Assembly (NCBI GenBank): GCA_009842245.1
Contig: VYFT01000076.1
Location: forward strand, 1-34,702
From: Gammaproteobacteria bacterium
GTDB lineage: Bacteria > Pseudomonadota > Gammaproteobacteria > Pseudomonadales > Azotimanducaceae
Direction of reading: 5' to 3'
Length of the DNA: 34,702 nucleotides
This document shows, in pieces, positions 21,985-32,079 of the stretch. Below the pieces are notes generated by a model, which saw nothing but the letters and a program-made list of their open reading frames with translations, did no database searches and had not been told where the DNA came from. Positions within the stretch are counted from its first letter, which is position 1, and each line of letters starts with the position of its first letter. The translations under genes were made by a program, and so were the position numbers.

Positions 21985-23361
21985 ATGAACACCCGCTTAC
22001 AAGGATTGTTGATTGGTGCACTACTTACTACCTTTGCTCTTCCACTTACAGCAAATGAATTGTTGGGAATTCGGTGGAATGAAGGTCCGAACAACACACG
22101 AATTGTGTTGGATCTCAGCGAAGAGGCAGACTATACATACGGCACATTAGACGACCCACCCCGAATCTACATCGATCTGAAGAACACGATATTGCTTCGA
22201 ACAATTAAAGTTCGAGAGATTGAGAGTAGGATTTTGCTACGGATTCGACACTCACCTCGAGATGGGACCAATCATCGTGTTGTACTTGACCTCAACGAGG
22301 TCGTCGAACCGTCGGTGTTTCGTTTAGAACCGTACGCTCCGTATGGACATCGGTTGGTCATAGATTTGCCGAGTGGGATTGATTTTGATGAAGAAGATTG
22401 CTCCACCGACACCGAGCCACACAAAAATGTCGTAGTCGTTTTGGACGCGGGACACGGCGGGGAAGACCCAGGTGCGGTTGGGATCAACAAGCTCTTAGAA
22501 AAAGACGTCAACCTAGCGATTACGCGACATGCTAAAAACTACATCGAGCAACAAGACGGATTTGAAGTTGTACTTACCCGAAACGCGGACTATGAAGTGC
22601 CGCTTGAAGCTAGGCGCAACATTGCGTTACGGGAACGCGCGCACTTGTTTGTTTCCGTGCATGCGGATTCATTTCGAAATTCACAACCACGAGGTGGGAG
22701 CGTCTTTATCTTGGGTTCCGGTAATGCCGAGTCGGAGTTAGCTAAATGGGCTCACCACAACGAAGACCGAGCGGATTGGGTTGGCGGAGTCGCCACTTGG
22801 GTGAATTCGGAGTGCTTCGACGACCCCGAAGAATATCACTTTCTCAATAACCTAGCTGCCGATGCCGTGATCGAAAACTCGGTGGAAATGGGAAAAAGTG
22901 TTTTGAACTTCATGGCTCAGGTTACACACTTACATCCCCGTGCGTTTACCAAGGACCAGCGCAATTTTCAGGTAACCGATGCCGGCTATGCGGTTTTGAA
23001 AAATACGCAAGTACCCGCAATTTTGGTAGAGACCGGGTTTCTTTCCAATGCGAAAGATGCCGCGCTATTGAGCCAACCTGCGCACCAAAAGAAAGTGGGG
23101 CACGCGATCGCGCAAGGAATCTTAGCACATTTCTGTGACAATCCGCCCTACCATACCTACCTCGACGACGGTACGTACGAATGTTCCATAGACTTTAGCA
23201 TTACGCAACATCGTGTTCGCAGAGGCGACACGTTATCAGGAATCGCTCGAACATACAAGGTCAGCGTCGTCTCGATTCAACAGTTAAATAATTTGGGTAG
23301 CTCGGTAAATATTTTTGAAGATCAGATTCTCAACATTCCAAATCACACCAGCAGCAATTAA
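21985..23361 (+). CDS. amiB: N-acetylmuramoyl-L-alanine amidase with AMIN and LysM domains
   Basis: Periplasmic zinc amidase that splits septal peptidoglycan during cell separation. The true start is the ATG at 21985, giving 458 residues with a signal peptide (hydrophobic 5-22, likely cut after A23). The AMIN domain is at roughly 25-130, the Amidase_3 domain begins with LDAGHGGEDPG near 152 and ends with VETGFLSN. A single LysM module (VRRGDTLSGIA) closes the protein. The AMIN plus LysM layout and the tsaE-amiB-mutL order match E. coli AmiB. It overlaps mutL by one base (TAATG). Confidence 0.95.
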   Translation: MNTRLQGLLIGALLTTFALPLTANELLGIRWNEGPNNTRIVLDLSEEADYTYGTLDDPPRIYIDLKNTILLRTIKVREIESRILLRIRHSPRDGTNHRVVLDLNEVVEPSVFRLEPYAPYGHRLVIDLPSGIDFDEEDCSTDTEPHKNVVVVLDAGHGGEDPGAVGINKLLEKDVNLAITRHAKNYIEQQDGFEVVLTRNADYEVPLEARRNIALRERAHLFVSVHADSFRNSQPRGGSVFILGSGNAESELAKWAHHNEDRADWVGGVATWVNSECFDDPEEYHFLNNLAADAVIENSVEMGKSVLNFMAQVTHLHPRAFTKDQRNFQVTDAGYAVLKNTQVPAILVETGFLSNAKDAALLSQPAHQKKVGHAIAQGILAHFCDNPPYHTYLDDGTYECSIDFSITQHRVRRGDTLSGIARTYKVSVVSIQQLNNLGSSVNIFEDQILNIPNHTSSN

Positions 23362-25136
23362 TGCGTCACTCTAGAATCCATTTATTGGATCAGCATGTTG
23401 CGAATCAGATTGCAGCTGGTGAGGTCGTTGAACGACCTGCGTCAATTGTTAAGGAGCTAATTGAAAACAGTCTTGATGCAAACGCGACCGATATTCTGAT
23501 CGAAGTCGAAAAAGGTGGGATTCGACGTATTAGAGTTTCGGACAATGGTTCTGGTATTGAACCTGATGACCTTCAACTAGCTGTACAACGGCACGCGACT
23601 AGCAAGATACAAACCGCGGACGACCTTGCTGCTGTGAGCACCATGGGATTCAGGGGGGAAGCGCTAGCTAGTATCGCTGCAGTCTCCAAATTGACTTTGG
23701 TGTCCCGCACGGCTGAGGCGAAATCGGCGTGGCAATTAGCAGTGCATGGTAGTGAAGAGGTCGACTTCAATCCGAGCACCAGAAATTCAGGTACGACGGT
23801 CGATGTGACCGATCTATTTTTTAACACTCCTGTACGCAGAAAGTTTCTGAAACAGCCGCGTACGGAAATTGGACATGTCGCTAACTGTGTCCGAGTACTC
23901 TCGATTCTGAACCCAAATTGTTCCTTCCGGCTCACCAATGACGGTCGCGACATAGAGAAACTACCTGCGGTTGAAGTCCCAAACGAAAGGGTCGCCAAAG
24001 TCCTCGGCATCTCGTTTATGGATGAGTCGATACAGATAGATCTACTACGAGATGATATGTGCCTGACAGGATGGGTGGGATTACCCACTCACACTCGCAG
24101 TACCGCAACCCGTCAGTTCTTTTTTGTTAACGGACGACCGGTCAACGATCGATTGATGGCACACGCGGTACGTCAGGGATATCACGACGTGATGTTTCAT
24201 GGCAGACATCCTGTCTTCGTACTCAACTTGACCTTAGATCCAGAAAGTGTCGACGTAAACGTTCACCCGACCAAGCGAGAAGTTAGGTTTCGCGAAGCCC
24301 GTCGAGTTCACGACTTTCTTATGTCAGGAATGCACCATAGACTAAAGAGTGTTGGTACAGACGCGCCGACACACTTGGAATTCGATCCTTCACAAACTGG
24401 TGTGAAGAGTCCGTTTGGTAAGGACTTAGAGACCCATCAACCAACTGCACTGAAGTTCGATCATGGAACAACTCACTCGCATCTCAAACCAGTCTCTCAA
24501 GAGAGGAGCACCGAGCTTGGAGCTGATCCATCCCCCACCGAGTCAGGTGAAATTCCACCAATGGGATATGCGTTAGCTCAGCTTCGAGGGGCGTATGTGT
24601 TGGCGGAGAATGCCGAGGGTCTCGTCATAGTCGACATGCATGCAGCACACGAGCGCGTCGTGTATGAAAAAATGAAGAAAGCCCGCGACTCACGAGAACG
24701 CATTTCACAACGACTTCTCATTCCAGTGGAGATTTCGGTGAGTTCTCAAGACGCAGAAATTGCGCGCAAGAGTCAGTCAGTGTTTGCTGACCTTGGATTA
24801 ATCTTTGAAGTATCGGATGACAACGTGATCACCGTAAGAGAGATACCGTTTATGCTGCAAAACCTAGACGTGAAACGCCTCGTAATGGACATCTTGGACG
24901 AAACCCAAGATCACGGTACTAGCGAATCGATAAAAAATAGAGAAAACGAAATCATGGCTACCATCGCATGCCACGATGCGATACGGTTTAATCGAAAGTT
25001 GTCGATACCGGAAATGAATGCTCTTCTGCGCGATATGGAACAAACGGAAAATGCTGGGCAATGCAATCATGGCAGACCAACGTTTCGGGTCCAGTCTATG
25101 AAGTTTCTGGACAACGAATTTCTTCGAGGGCGATAG
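23361..25136 (+). CDS. mutL: DNA mismatch repair protein MutL
   Basis: Matchmaker ATPase of mismatch repair, 591 residues. The GHKL ATPase domain has ELIENSLDAN, DNGSGI and GFRGEALASI. The C-terminal domain carries DMHAAHERVVYE at 425-436, the form DxHAxxExxxxE of the MutL endonuclease metal site, plus ACHDAIRFN and QCNHGRPT, the other endonuclease-associated blocks. This is unlike E. coli MutL and like that of Pseudomonas, where nicking activity is known. No mutH is visible. The start shares one base with the amiB stop. Confidence 0.97.
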   Translation: MRHSRIHLLDQHVANQIAAGEVVERPASIVKELIENSLDANATDILIEVEKGGIRRIRVSDNGSGIEPDDLQLAVQRHATSKIQTADDLAAVSTMGFRGEALASIAAVSKLTLVSRTAEAKSAWQLAVHGSEEVDFNPSTRNSGTTVDVTDLFFNTPVRRKFLKQPRTEIGHVANCVRVLSILNPNCSFRLTNDGRDIEKLPAVEVPNERVAKVLGISFMDESIQIDLLRDDMCLTGWVGLPTHTRSTATRQFFFVNGRPVNDRLMAHAVRQGYHDVMFHGRHPVFVLNLTLDPESVDVNVHPTKREVRFREARRVHDFLMSGMHHRLKSVGTDAPTHLEFDPSQTGVKSPFGKDLETHQPTALKFDHGTTHSHLKPVSQERSTELGADPSPTESGEIPPMGYALAQLRGAYVLAENAEGLVIVDMHAAHERVVYEKMKKARDSRERISQRLLIPVEISVSSQDAEIARKSQSVFADLGLIFEVSDDNVITVREIPFMLQNLDVKRLVMDILDETQDHGTSESIKNRENEIMATIACHDAIRFNRKLSIPEMNALLRDMEQTENAGQCNHGRPTFRVQSMKFLDNEFLRGR

Positions 25137-25161
25137 TCTCGAGCGGCGTGCTTGTTTTAAT

Positions 25162-26160
25162 TTGGTTGTGACCTCGCAACGCACCGTGCTTGGTCTGTTA
25201 GGACCTACGGCTAGTGGTAAGACGAATCTCGCCATCGAGCTAGCCAAACATTACGACCTTGCCCTGATCAGTGTGGACTCCGCGATGGTCTATCGGAGTA
25301 TGAATATTGGTACTGCGAAACCGAAACCAGAAATTCTTCAAAAATATCCGCACGCACTTGTCGATGTTGTGGAACCGGAAACAAGTTTTACGGTCAGTGA
25401 GTTCATTCAACTCGCGGACGAAGCCGTACGAAACAGCTTTGTCAAGAATAAAACACCGTTACTTGTAGGTGGAACCATGATGTACTTCAAAGCATTCCGC
25501 GAAGGCATATCTCCATTACCACCTAGGGATCCTGAGTTTCGAAAACAGTTACAGGAACGGGCGCAGACACAAGGAGTACCAGCTCTACACAGAGAATTAC
25601 AATCTATAGACCCAGAAGCATGCCGGAAGATTCATCCGAATAATTACCCGAGAATTGAGCGTGCGTTGGAGATATATTCACAGACTTCAACACCGATGTC
25701 GCAGTTCTTAAAAGAGAATGCTGGTATCCCAGCGGTACGCCGACTCAAATGTGAATATGTGGAGTTTGCACTTACTCATCAACGTCGTGAGGAACTTCAT
25801 GAACGAGTTAAGAAACGACTGGAAGATATGTTGGTTGAGGGTTTCGCGGAAGAAGTGAAGCAGCTGCGGAAGCGTCAGGGATTGTCCGCTTCATCCAGTT
25901 CGATGCGTACAGTAGGTTATCGACAACTTTGGGAACACTTCGACAAGAGCCCTGAGAGCACGATAACGGAATCGATAAAGGAACGTATTTTGGTTGCGAA
26001 CCGCGGATTGATTCGCCGCCAAATGACTTGGCTTCGTAATTGGGCATCACTTCCAAACTACAATCAAATTAATCAACCTCCGACTCTCAACTCAATGGAG
26101 AACCTATTTGAAAGCGCGTGTGTCCAGCCTGTCGCTCGCACAGAATCGATGAGTAAGTAG
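25162..26160 (+). CDS. miaA: tRNA dimethylallyltransferase
   Basis: Adds a dimethylallyl group to A37 of tRNAs reading UNN codons. The P-loop GPTASGKT is at 14-21. The VDSAMVYRSMNIGTAKP and GGTMMYFKA blocks and the C-terminal RQMTWLRNW are typical. The start is TTG at 25162 or GTG at 25168; no ATG or good ribosome site was found. At 332 residues it is slightly longer than E. coli MiaA, with an unconserved tail after about 300. hflX begins four bases after the stop, with no hfq in between. Confidence 0.96.
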   Translation: MVVTSQRTVLGLLGPTASGKTNLAIELAKHYDLALISVDSAMVYRSMNIGTAKPKPEILQKYPHALVDVVEPETSFTVSEFIQLADEAVRNSFVKNKTPLLVGGTMMYFKAFREGISPLPPRDPEFRKQLQERAQTQGVPALHRELQSIDPEACRKIHPNNYPRIERALEIYSQTSTPMSQFLKENAGIPAVRRLKCEYVEFALTHQRREELHERVKKRLEDMLVEGFAEEVKQLRKRQGLSASSSSMRTVGYRQLWEHFDKSPESTITESIKERILVANRGLIRRQMTWLRNWASLPNYNQINQPPTLNSMENLFESACVQPVARTESMSK

Positions 26161-26164
26161 TTAA

Positions 26165-27424
26165 ATGTTTTTCGACCGCCCTAGCAAGGGTGAACGCACG
26201 TTGTTGTTGTCGATTTCTTTCGATAAATTTACGACTACAGAACACGATCTTGCCGAATTTGCACAATTGGCTGAATCGGCAGGACTAGAGGTCCTAAATA
26301 CTCTATCGGTACGTCGCGACGCGCCGCATCCATCAACTTGTATTGGACCAGGGAAAGTTTCGGATCTCCAACAAGAAATTCAGCGTGAGAAATTGGAGTT
26401 ACTCGTACTTGATCATGAACTCACTGCTTCGCAACAACGTAAATTGGAGCGTGAACTCAAAGTACGAGTAATGACCCAAACAGAGTTGATTCTCCACGTA
26501 TTTGCGGATCGGGCGCAGACTCACGAAGGGAAACTACAAGTTGAACTTGCGATGTTGTCCCACGCACAGTCGAGGTTGGTCCGAGGTTGGACTCATTTAG
26601 ATCGGCAACGAGGTGGGATTGGTCTACGCGGAGTGGGCGAGACACAGATTTCGTTGGACAAGCGGATGCTGCAAAAACGCGTGCAGATAACCCAATCTCG
26701 ACTCAAGAAAGTTCAACAACAGCGCAATCGACAACGACACAAGCGAACCCGAAACCAAGTTCCCACGGTCGCTTTAGTCGGTTATACAAACGCAGGGAAG
26801 TCTACACTGTTTAACGTTCTCACACGTTCGAGAGTATACGCTGATGATCGACTGTTCGCGACACTGGATCCAACGGTACGAAAGCTGGCGAATGCCTCGG
26901 AACAGGAGATCTTGCTTGCAGATACAGTGGGTTTTATTCGAGAATTACCGGTGGAGCTTGTGGCGGCATTTCGATCCACTCTAGAAGAAGTTACTAGGGC
27001 AGACCTCTTGTTGCACGTTCTCGATGCAACGGAACCGAGACTTGATGAGATTTGTCGATCGGTAGACATGACACTTGAGCAAATAGGTGCCGCAAGTATT
27101 CCAACGATCACGGTGCTCAATAAGATCGACATCGCACCGGATGTAACCACGAGACGATCGGATGCGAATTGTGTCAGTGCGCTAAATGGGATCGGTGTTG
27201 AAGAGCTGAAGGAACATATCTTAAACAGCCTTTATGGCTTGCACCAAAAGTACCAGACAGAACTAAAACCAAACGAAGGCAAAATTCGTTCGCACTTGTA
27301 CGATATGCAAGTGGTTGAAAATGAGGAAATTTGTCGAGACGGGAGTTCGCGGTTTACCTTAAACCTTAAAGCAGACCAGGTAAACCACTTAATTGAGACG
27401 TATAAGCTTCGTTTGCATGGTTAG
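26165..27424 (+). CDS. hflX: GTPase HflX
   Basis: Ribosome-associated GTPase linked to splitting of stalled ribosomes under heat stress. It is 419 residues. The HflX N-terminal domain includes GPGKVSDL and the GERGGIGLRG-like RQRGGIGLRGVGETQ block with a basic coiled linker before the G domain. G1 GYTNAGKS is at 206-213, G3 DTVGFI, G4 NKID. It follows miaA after four bases and precedes hflK by 43 bases. Confidence 0.97.
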   Translation: MFFDRPSKGERTLLLSISFDKFTTTEHDLAEFAQLAESAGLEVLNTLSVRRDAPHPSTCIGPGKVSDLQQEIQREKLELLVLDHELTASQQRKLERELKVRVMTQTELILHVFADRAQTHEGKLQVELAMLSHAQSRLVRGWTHLDRQRGGIGLRGVGETQISLDKRMLQKRVQITQSRLKKVQQQRNRQRHKRTRNQVPTVALVGYTNAGKSTLFNVLTRSRVYADDRLFATLDPTVRKLANASEQEILLADTVGFIRELPVELVAAFRSTLEEVTRADLLLHVLDATEPRLDEICRSVDMTLEQIGAASIPTITVLNKIDIAPDVTTRRSDANCVSALNGIGVEELKEHILNSLYGLHQKYQTELKPNEGKIRSHLYDMQVVENEEICRDGSSRFTLNLKADQVNHLIETYKLRLHG

Positions 27425-27467
27425 GGTACATATCTAAAATCATTGCATCTATTTAACAGGAGTCAAT

Positions 27468-28571
27468 ATGGCATGGAGTGATAACGACGGGAAGAAACAA
27501 GACCCTTGGGGAAATCAGGGCGGACAGCAAGGTCCACCAGATTTAGACGAGTCGTTTAAGAAAATCCAAAATCAGTTTAAAAATATGTTCTCTGGTGGGG
27601 GCGGATCAGGCGACAAGAATGGAGGCGGCAAAGGCTTCAAGTTGCGTCCTTGGATGATTTTGGCGATTGTTGGCGCAGCAATCTTGGTTTGGGTCGTATC
27701 CGGTTTTTATACGGTTGATCAACAAGAGCGCGCTGTCGTACTCCGTCTTGGTAAGTTGCTAGAGGACCTGCGAGAACCTGGTTTGCAGTGGCGTCCCCGT
27801 TTTATTGATCAGATAGAGATTGTAAATTTCACCGAGGTGAAACAAGTTTCGCAGCAGTCCCAGATGTTGACTAGGGACGAAAATTTAGTAGTGGTTGATA
27901 TCCAAGTACAGTACCGTGTTAGAGACCCTAAGAACTTTGTTGTGGAAATCCGCAATCCCGAAACGAGCTTGGCACACGCAACTGAAAGTGCGTTGCGCCA
28001 CGTAGTTGGAAGTTTCGATATGGATAGTGTGATCACAGAAGATCGACAGCTGGTAGCGACGTTAGTACAATCCCGCCTGCAGAGCTTACTCGACGAGAAG
28101 TATCTTGCGGGTATTACAGTTAGTAAGGTTGTCATCAACAATGCTGGACCACCTGCCCAAGTGCAAGACGCATTCGACGATGTTCAGCGTGCTAAAGAGG
28201 ACGAAAATCGGTTTAAAAATGATGCGGAAGCCTATCGCGAAACGGTCGTTCGCAATGCGAGTGGAGAAGCTGAACAGATCATCGCCGAAGCGGAGGGATA
28301 TGCTGCGCAAGTAGTCGAACGCGCGCAAGGGGAAGCAGATCGTTTTCTTGCTATTCTGGCAGAGTATCAACTTGCGAAGGATGTAACTCGAGATCGCTTG
28401 TACATCACAGCGATGGAGACGGTCCTTCGCTCGACATCGAAAGTCTTGGTTGACGTCGACAGTGGTAACAATCTTTTGTTGTTACCTTTGGATCAATTGC
28501 TACGCAATTCTTCGACACAACAGGGACTGCCTAGCGCGCTGGGTGGCGCTAGTTCACAGACGACGAATTAA
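27468..28571 (+). CDS. hflK: FtsH regulator HflK
   Basis: SPFH/prohibitin-family protein that forms a large inner-membrane complex with HflC around the FtsH protease. It is 367 residues. The N-terminal 60 residues are Gly-, Gln- and Asp-rich, followed by one membrane segment at about 62-80 and then the periplasmic SPFH domain (VDQQERAVVLRLG). A coiled-coil rich in Ala and Glu runs through the C-terminal half, and the tail is Ser/Thr/Gln-rich. AGGAG at 27458-27462 supports the ATG. hflC follows after 12 bases. Confidence 0.96.
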   Translation: MAWSDNDGKKQDPWGNQGGQQGPPDLDESFKKIQNQFKNMFSGGGGSGDKNGGGKGFKLRPWMILAIVGAAILVWVVSGFYTVDQQERAVVLRLGKLLEDLREPGLQWRPRFIDQIEIVNFTEVKQVSQQSQMLTRDENLVVVDIQVQYRVRDPKNFVVEIRNPETSLAHATESALRHVVGSFDMDSVITEDRQLVATLVQSRLQSLLDEKYLAGITVSKVVINNAGPPAQVQDAFDDVQRAKEDENRFKNDAEAYRETVVRNASGEAEQIIAEAEGYAAQVVERAQGEADRFLAILAEYQLAKDVTRDRLYITAMETVLRSTSKVLVDVDSGNNLLLLPLDQLLRNSSTQQGLPSALGGASSQTTN

Positions 28572-28583
28572 GGAGGTATAGAA

Positions 28584-29462
28584 ATGAACGTTAGAACAAT
28601 TGTCATCGTTGTAGTCTTGATCCTCCTTTGTGTCCTCGCATTGGATTCATTTTTCATTGTGGATGCCAGAGAGCGAGCGATTCTAAAGCGCTTCGGAGAA
28701 GTAGTCCAGACCAAGAGTGAATTGGAAGGCTTGAACTTCAAGATACCTTTTGTTGATAAGGTAGAAAAGTTCGATGGTCGCATTGTTACACGGGAATTAC
28801 CCGAGGGTCGATACCTTACGATAGAGAAGAAACCTTTAATCGTGGATTCTTTCGTGAAGTGGCGTATATTCGACACGACCCGATTTTACGAGGCGACACA
28901 AGGGATTGAGGAAAACGCGCACTCGCGTTTGGCAGCTCGTGTTGATGAGGGACTGCGGAATCAAATCGGTGGTCGTACCATGTTGGATGTTGTCTCTGGC
29001 GAAGCCCGAGATGAATTGATGTCCGAACTCACTAACGAACTTGACAATACCGCGCGAGACCAACTTGGAGTTCGAGTCATTGATGTACGTGTAAAGCAAA
29101 TCGAATTACCAGCAGAAGTCGCATCCCAAGTTTACGAACGTATGCGGTCGGAACGGAAAATTGAAGCAGATCGATTTCGAGCTCAAGGAGAGGAGCAGAA
29201 GTTGATTATTACATCAGATGCAGACAAACAGAGAGTGGTCATTCGCGCTGAAGCAGAGAGAGAAGCTGAACAGACTCGAGGCGAAGGTGATCGGGAAGCG
29301 ACGAGAATATATGCTGAAGCGTATGGACAGGATCCAGAATTCTATGAGTTTTATCGGAGTATTAACGCGTACGTTAACGTATTTGGGGACGGCAACTCGT
29401 TGTTGGTATTAGATCCTTCGAGTGATTTCTTCAAGTACATGAAAGCCGGTACAGGAGAATAA
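28584..29462 (+). CDS. hflC: FtsH regulator HflC
   Basis: Partner of HflK in the HflKC complex, 292 residues. One N-terminal membrane segment at about 4-24, then the SPFH domain (VDARERAILKRFGEV) and a charged coiled coil with RAEAEREAEQTRGEGDREATRIYAEA. A strong ribosome site AGGAGG at 28571-28576 lies just inside the hflK stop region. The gene ends the hfl cluster. Downstream is a 296-base stretch before purA where E. coli has yjeT. Confidence 0.97.
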   Translation: MNVRTIVIVVVLILLCVLALDSFFIVDARERAILKRFGEVVQTKSELEGLNFKIPFVDKVEKFDGRIVTRELPEGRYLTIEKKPLIVDSFVKWRIFDTTRFYEATQGIEENAHSRLAARVDEGLRNQIGGRTMLDVVSGEARDELMSELTNELDNTARDQLGVRVIDVRVKQIELPAEVASQVYERMRSERKIEADRFRAQGEEQKLIITSDADKQRVVIRAEAEREAEQTRGEGDREATRIYAEAYGQDPEFYEFYRSINAYVNVFGDGNSLLVLDPSSDFFKYMKAGTGE

Positions 29463-31079
<1,617 letters not shown>

Positions 31080-31140
31080 TAACTAACCAAAAGTGTGTAA
31101 AATACTCATATGAAGAAACAAGTTACACAGGGAGTTAGTA

Positions 31141-32070
31141 ATGTCGGGTAAGTCAAAACGAGTTGGTCTCGATGTCTTTGAACTGTTTGATTTATTCCCG
31201 AACGAAGAAGCCGCAACCGAGTGGTTTGAGAATGTGTTTTGGGCGAATGGTCGAGTGTGTGGTCATTGTGGAAGTGAGCGAACTTCTGTGATTAAGAATA
31301 AGAAACCGCTACCTTATCGTTGTAAGGATTGTCGCAAGTTCTTTTCTGTCCGACATGGTACAGTTATGCAACACAGTAAAATCCCTTTGAGGAAGTGGGC
31401 TGTTGCGATCTATCAAATGACTACTGGTTTGAAAGGTACGTCCAGTATGAAACTTCACAGAGACCTTAAAACCACTCAGACGACTGCATGGTTCTTAATG
31501 CACCGGATACGTGAAGCGTGGAACATGTTTGTTTGTGAAAAGTTTGAGGGTGAGAACGAAGTTGACGAAACCTATATCGGCGGAAAGGAAACGAACAAGC
31601 ACGATTCCAAGAAGTTAAAGCGAGGCCGTGGTACAGTTGGAAAGACGGCGGTCACTGGCGTCAAAAATCGAGGATCAAAGCAGATAATAGCAAAGGTCGT
31701 AGAGCATACCGATAGCCAAACTCTACAAGGATTCGTGAAAGAGAATGTAGTGCAAGGTTCGACCATCTATACGGACGACGCAACCGCATATCAAGGACTA
31801 GTTGACTTTGAGCACAAATCAGTCAAGCACAGTGTTGGAGAGTTTGTTAAGGGAATGGCATCTACCAATGGAATAGAGAGTTTCTGGGCTATGTTGAAGC
31901 GCGGGTATATGGGCACATACCACAAAATGAGCGTGAAGCATTTAGAGCGATATGTCAACGAGTTTGTAGGTCGACATAACATTCGCGACCTAGATACCAT
32001 CGAGCAGATGATCTGCGTGACTCGGTTGATGAAGGGGAAGCAGTTACAGTACAAAGAGCTTGTTGGGTAG
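31141..32070 (+). mobile_element. IS1595/ISXO2-like transposase gene
   Basis: Apparently intact 309-residue DDE transposase. A zinc ribbon is formed by C40, C43, C61 and C64. Catalytic acids are likely D142 (VDETYIGG), D212 or D213 (YTDDATAY) and E246 (NGIESFWAMLKRG), with Lys253 seven residues later, the DDEK type of this family. GGGAG at 31130-31134 is a good ribosome site. The stop is only nine bases before the start of the restriction-modification gene, leaving no room for an IS end between them. The gene therefore looks like part of a larger element with passengers. Confidence 0.93.
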
Positions 32071-32079
32071 ATCTTCCTT

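Noticed and set aside
31110-31151. 13-codon leader frame before the transposase
   Set aside because: It overlaps the transposase start in another frame and its ATG has no ribosome site; likely chance.
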